DNA of 64,000 nucleotides from Propionivibrio hellwigii (GTDB taxonomy: Bacteria > Pseudomonadota > Gammaproteobacteria > Burkholderiales > Rhodocyclaceae). The notes beneath the pieces were generated by a model that was given only the letters and a program-made list of their open reading frames with translations, was not told where the DNA came from and ran no database searches. The position numbers and the translations under genes were made by a program. The stretch lies in contig NZ_JBEUWX010000001.1 of NCBI RefSeq assembly GCF_041770905.1, positions 62,001 to 126,000 on the forward strand, written 5' to 3'. Each line of letters opens with the position of its first letter. Within the stretch, counting starts at the first letter, position 1. Shown piece by piece: positions 53,280 through 63,000 of the stretch.

Positions 53280-56200
53280 TGGGCGTTGCGCCAAAGACTT
53301 CCGGCGCATACAGCGCTTCGGCCCGCGTCGGCGGCAGGTTGAAATGGCCGGCGTTGTTCAGGCGCACCGTGTATTCGATGACGGTTTTCCCTTTGGGCAG
53401 GTACTCGTAATAGGCGCGGTAGGCTTCAAAACTGCGCTCGACGAAGGCCAGCCAGCCTCTGCCGCCGCTTTGTTCATCGCCGGTGGCCAACGCCGAGTCG
53501 CGTCCCAGGCCGCTGCCGAGCAGGGTTGCGCCGCCGGGCACCGGATCGGTGAGGACAACCCATGTCATGTCGGCGGCTGCATTGACCTCGAGCCGGACAC
53601 GCCAGACATCCCCGCGCGTGACCTTGCCCTTGACGGCTTCCTGCGTCGGTGTCACCGTCTTTTTGATGGTGTAACCGGCGGAAAGCGGCACCTTGAGCGG
53701 CACGGCGGCCAGCGCCTGCACCGTCGCCCACGGCTTGCCGCTGCCCTGCTGCTGCATCGTCAGTGTTGCCGGTTTGCTGCCACCCGTAATCGTCCAGGGC
53801 AGTAGCGCAACGTTGTTAATGTACGACTGCGTGCCCGGTGGCGCGCCGTATCCGGCTTGTGCGGCGGCCATCTTGCCCAGCGTGTCGCTGGTTTCCGGCG
53901 CGCGCGTTACCTTGCTCCAGTCAATTGTTTCCTGCTTGCCGCCCAGACTGATGCGCGTCTGACCGGCGACGGGCGCGGTTTCGGTTTTTGCGGCAAAGCG
54001 TTCGATAGCCAAGCCGCCCCACAGGTTAGCGTTGGTGGTTGCCCAGGCGCCGTGTTTCTGGCGGGCGAGCAGGCCAACGGCCAGCGCCGGCAGGTCGTCC
54101 TTCCAGGCTGGATCATCAAGTACGGCGAGCATCAGGCGTGCGCCGTTGACATCGCTGTTGACCATCAGCCACCACCAATAGTCGTCGCGCTCGGTGCTGA
54201 AAACCAGTTGGGTGCCCTGGTAGCTCAGACGGCTGCGCAGGATCTGCATGGCTTCCTCGTAGCGGGCGTTGCGTTCCGGAATGCCGGGCGTGCGTTGCAG
54301 GATGCTGACCCAGTCGATCAGCGCGTGCGTCGGCCATTCATTGGGCGCGATCGTCAGACTGGTCAGCATGCGCGTCTGCAAGCGACCGTAGCGCGACAGC
54401 GCTTCGAGCGCGGCGAGCTTGCGCGGGTCGCGGTCGGCGCGCGGGCTCCAGAATTTGCGCTCGATTTTGCCTTCGACAAAGCGGGTCAGCCCGGCCAGCA
54501 TGCGGTCGCGCTGGGCGGCCGGCAGTTGCCAGGCGGGGTCGATCTTGCCCGCTTCGTGTGACACGGCCAGCAGGTAGGCGGTCAGCGTATCGCTGCCGCG
54601 CGCCGGACCGTCCGACTGCGGCGGGAAATAGCTGGCCAGGCCGTCAGCATCAAGGTAGGTCGGCAGGTCGTCGAGGATGGCCTGCCAGCGCGTCTTGTCG
54701 CGCAGGCCGATGGCCTTGCTGGTTTTCTGTTCGAGACAGGTAAACGGGTAGTTGGCAAACCAGTCGCGCACGCTCGGTAGGCTTTCGGCCAGCGAGGGTT
54801 GCAGCGTGACCTTGAGTCCACCGCGCGCGACTTTGCCGGTCGGATCGTTCAGGCTGTCTGGCGGCGGGGCAAAGTCGATCTGCTGTCCGTCGACCTGCGC
54901 CAGCAGGGCCTGCTGCACGGTGACGGGCGTGGCCGGAATGATGCGCTGGCTGATTTTCAGCGCGTCGCTTGCCCGGCTGCCGGCCGTATCCTTGGCGCTG
55001 ATTTCCCAAAGGATTTCCTGCGTGCGGGTGAAGGCGAGCTGCATCGGAGCGGTCACGTCCCAGGCGATTTCCTGCGCGCCATTTGCGGGAAGGGTGACCG
55101 TCTGCGGCTTGAGTTCGAGCAGCGTGGCGCGCGGCGCAACGTCCACCTTCATCTCCTTCTGGGTGGTGTTACGCAGGGTGATTTGCGCGCGGAACTGGTC
55201 GCCTTCGCGCACCAGCGGCGGCAGGCCGCTGATAATTTGCAGGTCTTGCGTCGAGCGGATGCTCGTTTCGCCGGTGCCAAAGCGGTCCAGGCCACTGTCG
55301 GCAATGGCAACGATCTTGAAGCGGGTCAGCGCATCGTTGAGCGGTACGCTCAGTTTGGCTTGCCCGTTGGCGTCGAGCTTGACCCGGGGATTCCACAGCA
55401 GCAGGGTGTCGAGCAGTTCGCGCGTCAGGCCCGTGCCACCGCCACCACCGGCGGCCACGGCCTTGCGGCCGTAGTGACGGCGACCGACAATTTCCATCTG
55501 CGCCGTGGCCGTATATACGCCCCAGGCGCGTTGCTGGTACATGGCGTGCAGCAGGTCCCAGCTCCGGTTGGGGAGCAGTTCGAGCAGGGCCTGATCGACG
55601 GCGGCGACAGCGACTTCCGCATTGGCGGCCGGTTTGCCGTCCGGCAGGTGAACGTCGATCGTCACCTGCGCCTGCTCGCGTACCTGATAACTTTCCTTGT
55701 CGGCCTTGACGTCGACTTTTAGGGTGCGATCCGCGAGGCCGACTTCAATTTCCGCCATGCCGAGGCGATAGGCCGGTTTGCTCAGATCGACCAGCGCTGT
55801 TGGCGCGGCGTATTCCTTGCTGTCGTAGCGGAAAGCCTGCCACCATTCGCGGGGCGACTTGAAGCCCCAGGTAAAGAAGCTGTACCAGGGGACTTCGTAC
55901 AGGCGGCCGCGCAGCGCCAGTACGCTGACGTAGACGTTCGGCCCCCATTCCGGACGGATCTTCAGTTCCACCGTCGGGTCTTGGCCGGTCAGCGTGATGA
56001 TTTCACTGTGCAGGATGCCTTCGCGTTCGACCGTCAGCAGCGCCCTGGCGCGGCGGAAGGGCATACGCACCTGGAATTTGGCGGTTTCGCCCGGCTGATA
56101 GGTGCGTTTTTCCGGCAGGACGTCCATGCGGTCGTGATCGTCGCCACCCCACCAGATTTCGCCCTGGCGCGTGACGGTGACGCTCGTGCTGGCTTCGGAA

Positions 56201-59200
56201 GTCTTGCCTTTGTCGTCGCTGGCGGTGGCGATCAACTCGATTTCGCCCGCCTCGGCGATTTTGACGTTGCAGAGCAGCAGTCCGCGGCTGTCGCTGGTGC
56301 CGCTGCACACACTGCCCAGATCCTTGACGCTTTGCTGGTTGTCGTAGGAATAGAAGCCACCAACCAGACGTTTGCGGCTGGTCACGGTTTTGTGCGCGAT
56401 GGCGCGCACATTGAGCTTGGTGTTCGCTTTTGGCGTGCCGTCGGTATTGAGCGCCAGCGCCTGAAGTTTCAGATCCTTGTCGACCGACACCCAGCCTTCC
56501 GTCTTGATGCCGGCAACGACTGCCGCCGGCCAGATGCGCTGCTGGCTTTGCAGCGTCTGGATTTCACCGTTGGGGTCGCTGTAGCTGGCTTCGAGGGTGA
56601 TGTCCACCGGCGCGTCGCTGGCCGGGATGTTCTCGATGGTCAGTTCACCGCTGCCGTTCTTGTCGAGCTTGAGCGCCAGATGGTCGGCGAGCAGGCGCGT
56701 ACCGCCCGAATCATCCGCATTTCCATCCGCTTCCTCGTCCGCCTCATAGCGCCAGCGCCGCGTCTTGCCGAAAGAAAATTCATCGTGACCGGTGAAGTTG
56801 ACCCCGCCCGGCGAGCTGCTCGCCGACACGTGTACCGGTAGGCCGTTGGCTGCACCGCCGTTGATGTAGGCCAGCTGCACGCGTATGGGCAGCTTGTTCA
56901 GCGCCGCGAACGGCGGCTTGTCGACGGGGACGATACTGCCGGTCATCGTCGGCAGGCGGAATTCTTCAACGCGGAAGCTGCCGCTTTCCAGCCAGACCTC
57001 GTCATTGTTTTGGTCTTTGCCGTTTAGCGTGATCGTGTATTCGCCGAGCTTGGCGTTCTTCGGGATCTGCCATTCACTAACGGCGCTCTGACCGCCGCCG
57101 GCATTGGCCTGCCATTGCAGCGGCAGTTCGACTTGCTCGCCACTGCCCGTATGCATGATGCGCAGGACATTCAGCGTCGCCGATGCCGCCGTGAGGCCTT
57201 GCAGATTTTCGGCACGCAGATAGTGCTTCATGGAGACCGTTTCGCCGGCGCGGAATAGGCTGCGGTCAAGCACGCTGTGCGCGCGCAGGTCAAAGGCGCC
57301 CCGTTCGCTGGTCGGCGCGTTGAAACGCCAGGGTTCGATGCCGCGATCCCAGTCGCTCCAGACGAAGGCCATGTCTTGCACGCCTTTGGCGTCGGTGGCG
57401 CGAGCACTGACGAAGAACGCATTGCTGTAGCCGGTTTCTTCACTGTTGCATTCGGAGGCGTTGATAGCGGTTGGCGATTGCCAGATGCCCTGTTCGTTGG
57501 TTTGGCCGTTGACCAGCGGCTTGCCATCACAGCCACTGATGGCGACCTGCGCGTTGGCGACGGGCTTGCCGTCATCCAGCCGCGTTACCCAGACCAGCGC
57601 ATTTTCCCGTCCGCCCTTAAAATGTACGCCCAGGTTCGTTACCAGGGCGCTGGTGCGCACGTACATCGGATGTTTGCCGTAGCGCGTGTCGAGCAGACTT
57701 TCGCCGAGCAGCGAGGAGGCGACTTCCAGTACGTGGAAGCCGGGCTGCATGGGAATGCCGATGACTTCGAACGGCCGTGGGGATGCCGCGGCGGTTTTTC
57801 CGTCTACGGGAATGGCTTGCGTCTGCACGCCGGGAATTTTGCTCAGCAGCGAGATGGCGCGGGTTTCGACGTCGTTGTCGTCGATGCGCGGCAGCTCTTC
57901 TTCCGGCGAGCCTTTGGCCGGTTTGGGGATAGGCGGTGGCAGGTTACTGGCGTCGTCTTTGGCGGCTTGCTTGCGGGAGACGATGCTTTGATTCTGGTAA
58001 CGCTGGATTTTTCGATACCAGCGGATGATGTCCGCGTCGGAGGTCAGGGTCAGCGTGCGCAGATTGGCTTCCAGTTTTGTGTTGCCGGATGCCTGGATGG
58101 CATCGCCCGCCTCGACGTTGCGTAGGCTGATCGGCAGCAGAGCCGGGCCGTTTTTGCCTTCAGCAAAGCGTTCGATGATGCCAAAGTCAGTCGAGGCGAA
58201 TTTGGCCAGCGGCGGCATCGGGCCGGTTTTGATGGTTAGCGGAAAGCTGTCGGCATTGCGCAGGGTGCGACCGGCGTCGTCGCGCAGATCAGCAGGCAGA
58301 ACGATCTGCATGCTGGCCTGCTCGGGGAACAGCGCCTTGAAGCTGACCGTGGAAATGTCGCTGCCTTTCGCCTCATCGCTGCTCAGGCTGGGAGAAAGGT
58401 CTTCCTTGCCGGTTTTCAGGACGATCTTTTTCGCCTGCTCGACGGGGATTGGACTGCTGAAATTCAGCGTCAGTGGGCGAATCGGCAAACAGGCGGCCTG
58501 CGCGTTCGGGCGCTCGCAGCTGAATTCGACCTCGAAAGGCGGGCGGACATTGAAACCGTATCTTCTCGGCGTCTTACTGACCAGACCGCCTGCGCTGCGG
58601 TATTCGCCGACGTGGAGCGTCACGGCGGCACTGCTGGGCAGCGTGCGGTTGCAGCGCAGCAATACGTAGCGCTTCGGCTGCTGTTCCGCCGTTTTGGCGA
58701 ACCAGCGGGTGGAGAGGATATCGGCGCGCTCTTTACCTTCAACCAGCACTGTCGGTATGGCCTCGCCGATGCCTTCGACCTGGCAGCGGCTGGCTGCCTG
58801 TACGCTGGCGGCGTTGACGTCACCGTTGAAATTGAGGATGAAAATCTGCGCCTCGTCGATTTGGCCGCTCGGCATGAAATAACGGATGACCGGCGCGCCC
58901 GTTCTGAACTGGACGGTGTCCGGCGCCAGCGCTTCACCCTTCGGCGATTTGAAGCCGGCGACCGCCTTGGCCGTACAGCGAACATCAGGCGGCAGATCGT
59001 CGTCAAAATCGGCTGCCCAGGTTTTGGCATTGCGCCAGGCAGCATGGTGAGCGGGGATTTTTACGCCGGCGTTACCGCTCTCACAGGTGATTTTGTACGG
59101 TGCGGGCGCGCCGGGCTGACCGGCCACGACGGCTTCGGTGTCGAACTGCACCACGAATTGCCTGACTCGGGAAACCTCTCCCTGCGGGGTGATGTGGACG

Positions 59201-59286
59201 GGCTTGAGTGCCAGCGCTGGTGTGCTTACGGCAAACAGCAGCAGTGATGCGGCGATACGGCGGCGAACAGAAGCGGTCGTTCTCAT
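53245..59286 (-). CDS. Bacterial alpha-2-macroglobulin (YfhM-like)
   Basis: Large exported protease-trapping protein, 2013 residues from ATG 59286 (GAGGATCCC ribosome-binding site; an open frame continues 89 codons upstream but is not signal-like). The signal peptide 'IAASLLLFAVSTPALA' has no lipobox cysteine, unlike the lipoprotein YfhM. MG domains follow, then 'GWVSVDKDLKLQALAL' and the thioester motif CLEQ with Cys1517 ('NYPFTCLEQKTSKAIG'), then the complement-like helical domain. The C-terminus ends 'FNLPPTRAEALYAPEVFG'. It is encoded directly upstream of pbpC with overlapping ends, as in other bacteria. Confidence 0.95.
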   Translation of the reverse strand: MRTTASVRRRIAASLLLFAVSTPALALKPVHITPQGEVSRVRQFVVQFDTEAVVAGQPGAPAPYKITCESGNAGVKIPAHHAAWRNAKTWAADFDDDLPPDVRCTAKAVAGFKSPKGEALAPDTVQFRTGAPVIRYFMPSGQIDEAQIFILNFNGDVNAASVQAASRCQVEGIGEAIPTVLVEGKERADILSTRWFAKTAEQQPKRYVLLRCNRTLPSSAAVTLHVGEYRSAGGLVSKTPRRYGFNVRPPFEVEFSCERPNAQAACLPIRPLTLNFSSPIPVEQAKKIVLKTGKEDLSPSLSSDEAKGSDISTVSFKALFPEQASMQIVLPADLRDDAGRTLRNADSFPLTIKTGPMPPLAKFASTDFGIIERFAEGKNGPALLPISLRNVEAGDAIQASGNTKLEANLRTLTLTSDADIIRWYRKIQRYQNQSIVSRKQAAKDDASNLPPPIPKPAKGSPEEELPRIDDNDVETRAISLLSKIPGVQTQAIPVDGKTAAASPRPFEVIGIPMQPGFHVLEVASSLLGESLLDTRYGKHPMYVRTSALVTNLGVHFKGGRENALVWVTRLDDGKPVANAQVAISGCDGKPLVNGQTNEQGIWQSPTAINASECNSEETGYSNAFFVSARATDAKGVQDMAFVWSDWDRGIEPWRFNAPTSERGAFDLRAHSVLDRSLFRAGETVSMKHYLRAENLQGLTAASATLNVLRIMHTGSGEQVELPLQWQANAGGGQSAVSEWQIPKNAKLGEYTITLNGKDQNNDEVWLESGSFRVEEFRLPTMTGSIVPVDKPPFAALNKLPIRVQLAYINGGAANGLPVHVSASSSPGGVNFTGHDEFSFGKTRRWRYEADEEADGNADDSGGTRLLADHLALKLDKNGSGELTIENIPASDAPVDITLEASYSDPNGEIQTLQSQQRIWPAAVVAGIKTEGWVSVDKDLKLQALALNTDGTPKANTKLNVRAIAHKTVTSRKRLVGGFYSYDNQQSVKDLGSVCSGTSDSRGLLLCNVKIAEAGEIELIATASDDKGKTSEASTSVTVTRQGEIWWGGDDHDRMDVLPEKRTYQPGETAKFQVRMPFRRARALLTVEREGILHSEIITLTGQDPTVELKIRPEWGPNVYVSVLALRGRLYEVPWYSFFTWGFKSPREWWQAFRYDSKEYAAPTALVDLSKPAYRLGMAEIEVGLADRTLKVDVKADKESYQVREQAQVTIDVHLPDGKPAANAEVAVAAVDQALLELLPNRSWDLLHAMYQQRAWGVYTATAQMEIVGRRHYGRKAVAAGGGGGTGLTRELLDTLLLWNPRVKLDANGQAKLSVPLNDALTRFKIVAIADSGLDRFGTGETSIRSTQDLQIISGLPPLVREGDQFRAQITLRNTTQKEMKVDVAPRATLLELKPQTVTLPANGAQEIAWDVTAPMQLAFTRTQEILWEISAKDTAGSRASDALKISQRIIPATPVTVQQALLAQVDGQQIDFAPPPDSLNDPTGKVARGGLKVTLQPSLAESLPSVRDWFANYPFTCLEQKTSKAIGLRDKTRWQAILDDLPTYLDADGLASYFPPQSDGPARGSDTLTAYLLAVSHEAGKIDPAWQLPAAQRDRMLAGLTRFVEGKIERKFWSPRADRDPRKLAALEALSRYGRLQTRMLTSLTIAPNEWPTHALIDWVSILQRTPGIPERNARYEEAMQILRSRLSYQGTQLVFSTERDDYWWWLMVNSDVNGARLMLAVLDDPAWKDDLPALAVGLLARQKHGAWATTNANLWGGLAIERFAAKTETAPVAGQTRISLGGKQETIDWSKVTRAPETSDTLGKMAAAQAGYGAPPGTQSYINNVALLPWTITGGSKPATLTMQQQGSGKPWATVQALAAVPLKVPLSAGYTIKKTVTPTQEAVKGKVTRGDVWRVRLEVNAAADMTWVVLTDPVPGGATLLGSGLGRDSALATGDEQSGGRGWLAFVERSFEAYRAYYEYLPKGKTVIEYTVRLNNAGHFNLPPTRAEALYAPEVFGATPNAPVRVEQANP

Positions 59287-60001
59287 GGGATCCTCGTACT
59301 TGTGTATGTGGTGTTCTGCAAAGAGATGTGCAAGAAAAACGGGCAAGCAAATATGCAAGATATGCGTAGCGTATGGATGTGTATGGATGCTTACGGCCGC
59401 GCGCTTGTATGTGACGCTGATAAGCTTTCGTGTAACCCAGCGTAAGCTTGCGTCATGGCATATCGTATCGCTATTGTCATTTCGAAACAAGGTGACATCG
59501 GCTGTGCAGGGCCGGATTTCAGCGCGGAACTTTACGCTGCCTTGTCTATCCAATCGCGCTCAGGTTTTCTGGGTTGGGCGTCATTGCCCGTATTCTCTTT
59601 TCATAAGGCATAAGGAAGGAATGTTGTTTGATTGCAAATAAAATCAGTCATTTGTAAACTATTTCACATATTGTTTGCGGAATTGGGTGTAAATTGCGAT
59701 TTATGTTGCAATGTATTCATGATTGTTCAGCCGGATTGACTGATATTGCGTTGCCAGCAACAAAACCGTTCTGTTTTTAGGTGTTGGCACAAGCCTTGAT
59801 AAGCAGTTTTGCCGGCGCGCTACGGCGCAAAACGGATGGGACAGACGTAACGGGCAGAGCGGCATACGGTAAGCCCGAATATTTCAATCTGCGCTCACAC
59901 GTGATTCTTCTCTATTACAGACTTTGCAGTCTGCCTCGATTTAAAAACCTTGTATTAACGGACGATCTCGCCAATCCGGCGATTTGCATGGAGATTTTTC
60001 T
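59287..60001. other. Divergent promoter region between alpha-2-macroglobulin and the adhesin
   Basis: About 715 bases without a supported gene, AT-richer than the genes around it (59620-59760), compatible with the two divergent promoters. GGAG in CATGGAGATTTTTCT precedes the adhesin start. No known operator was recognised. Confidence 0.45.
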
Positions 60002-63000
60002 ATGAACCGTATTTATAAAACTGTCTGGAATGAAGCATTGGCTGCTTGGGTCGCCGTGCAGGAAACGGCCAAATCACATGGCAAATCGGCTTCTTCTGGT
60101 ACGGGTGGCAGTAGCACTGTTGTTTTGGACAGATTGGGCATTAAAAAAGCCCAGCGCTTTGTTCCCGCAGTCATGGCGTCTGCCTTGGCGCTGGCGGCCG
60201 GCCAGGCCAATGCCGGAACTGGCTTCTATCTTAACGACGGCCAAGATGTTAACTGTACAGGTATTGCTGACAGTACGGGTGCTGTTCAATATGCCATTAT
60301 GGGCACACAAATTCATACGCCATTTCAGGGTACAGCTGGTGTGTTCGTACCGAATTCTTCTTTTTTCGGTATAACGTCGGCATATAACCCGTGTAAACCG
60401 GTCGGTGGGAATAAAGAAGAAAACCATGATACGCAGACTAACCGCACCTTGTTCTATGGCAGTGTAAATGGTCCTGCTAATACGACCGATAATGGCGCCA
60501 AAAACCTGACCCTGGGCGGCCGCTTGGATGTCAACAGCGGCATCATCGGTGTTGGTTACCGTGGTACGAACGGGGTTGATCCCTCCTTCACTCAGAATGG
60601 TTACTATAAAGATACCAATGGCAACCTGTATCGTTCATCGAACAGCATTCGCATGGGTACTGGCATCACTTTGGATGAGGCCAATAACAAAGAGGCATCC
60701 ATTGCTATCGGTGTAGACACCAAATCCTCTGCGCTCAGAACGGTAGCCATCGGTTGGGATGCTCAAGCAACCGGCAACGAAGACGTGGCCTATGGCGTGC
60801 ACGCCAAGGCATCCGGCGGGCAGGCCGTGGCTTTGGGGCCGTCTACCCAGGCCATTGGCAGTCAATCGACCTCTATCGGTAACAACAGCATCGCCAGGGG
60901 CAATTCTTCCGTCTCCATTGGCGGGGACGACCTGAATGCGGTAGCCAGTACTACGCCGCTGGTCAGTACCAACCCCGCTAATAACAACGATGCGCTGAAC
61001 GATACGGCTGCGGCGGCTACGTATAGAAACATGACGGGGCAGAACCTGGTCGACTTTACTTCTACCGCCGGCCGCTATATCCCTACCGAGGCGGGCGACG
61101 GCGCGGTTGCTTTGGGCGTGCAGGCCAAGGCAACAGGCGCCTTGTCAACCGCCTTTGGTACCAAAACGTCGGCAACCGGCGTCGCTTCAGTGGCATTGGG
61201 CGTTGGCGCAAGCGCTGATAAAGCAAACGCCGTAGCATTGGGCGCGGGCAGCACCACGGCCGAAACGGCTACGTCAGAAAAAACGGCAACCGTGGGTTCA
61301 ATCACTTATGGCAGCGCGGCTAACCCGTTTGCTGGCAGCGCCAATGTAACTGCTGGCGACCAGGTTTCTATTGGTTCGGCTGGTTTCGAACGCCAAATCA
61401 AACATGTCGCTCCAGGCGCTATTACCGCCGCTAGCACCGATGCCATCAATGGCAGCCAGTTGTTTTATGTAACGCAAGGGCTGCAAAACCAGATTGGTGC
61501 TGCGGCTACACATTACTACAGCGTAAAAGGCAGCGGCGCTACCGACGGCAACTACAACAATGACGGTGCCACTGGCGCTAAAGCAATGGCAGCTGGCGTG
61601 AATGCCTCTGCTAAAACAAATAATTCCATTGCAATCGGTACCAATGCTTCTGTTGAAGCGGGTACGGAAACTGCTGAATCCGGTACAGTTACCGGTGTTG
61701 GTTCGGTGGCTGTGGGCGCGGATAGCACTGCCAAGGGTACTAATGGTGCTGCATTCGGTCAAAAAGCAGAAGCTTTTGGTCAAAACTCTTTGGCTGCTGG
61801 CCAAGATTCCCATGCAACCGGTAAATCTGCTGTTGCCTTAGGTGATGGTGCCAGAGGCAGCCAAGATTCCGCAACAGCTGTGGGTGTATACACCAAAGCA
61901 ACTGGCGCTAGCGCTACGGCAATTGGCCGTGCAGCCAATGCAACCGCTGCTTCTACCACGGCCGTTGGTGCAGGGACGGCAGCAACAGGTAATAGTGCAG
62001 TTGCCGTAGGTAATGGCAGTAAAGCGGCTGGAGCCAGTTCTTTTGCTGCCGGGCATGGCGCTGAAGCCGGTGCTACGAACAGTGTATCTGTTGGTCTGAA
62101 TGCAGGTAAGGGTGCGAGCAATAATATTCGTACTGTTGCTATTGGCGATTCTGCCGCAATCGATAGCAATGGTAATAACAATGTTGCGGTAGGCACCCAG
62201 GCCATGAATGGCTATGCAGGCAATGCCAGTATTGGTATTGGCGAGCAAGCCGCTTTAGGATCGAAAGGGCAACACAATACGGTAATTGGCTGGACTGCTG
62301 CCCGCCACTTGGATGGCGACGACAATATTGCCATTGGCACCCGTGCGAATGATGCTACTGCTGCGGTGCCCCGGACTGTTGCCAATACTGTAGCCTTGGG
62401 TTCGGACACCAAAGCAACCGTAAGTGGAGCGGTTGCCTTGGGTAATAAGTCAGTTGCTTCTACTGCTGCTGGTGTGGAAGGAGCTGACCCGCTGAATGCA
62501 GTTGCAGCAAAGAATAACGCTACTTGGACTTCTACCGCAGCGGCAGTTTCTGTAGGCGATGTTGCAAATAACATCACTCGTCAAATCACGGGGGTGGCTG
62601 CAGGTAAGGAAGATACCGATGCAGTAAACGTTGCCCAGTTGAAGGCGGTGAGTGGTGCAGCCAAGACGCACTACTACAGCGTCAACAGCAGCGAACAAGC
62701 TGCGGGCAGCAACTACAACAACGACGGTGCTACGGGAACGGACGCACTGGCCGCTGGCGTCAAGGCCAAAGCGGCACAACGCAACTCCGTGGCCATTGGT
62801 AATGAGGCGAAAGTAGAAAATTCGCCGGCCAATCCGTCTAGCAGCTCGATTGCCATCGGCGACAAAGCCAAAGCACAGGGTGATTTGGCGCTGGCTATTG
62901 GCCCGGGCGCCACAGTAAGCGGCGAAAGCGCGGCGGGCGGCATTGCCATTGGCTCGGCTGCTACATCGAACAACGGCGGTATGGCAGTGGGTAGCGGCGC

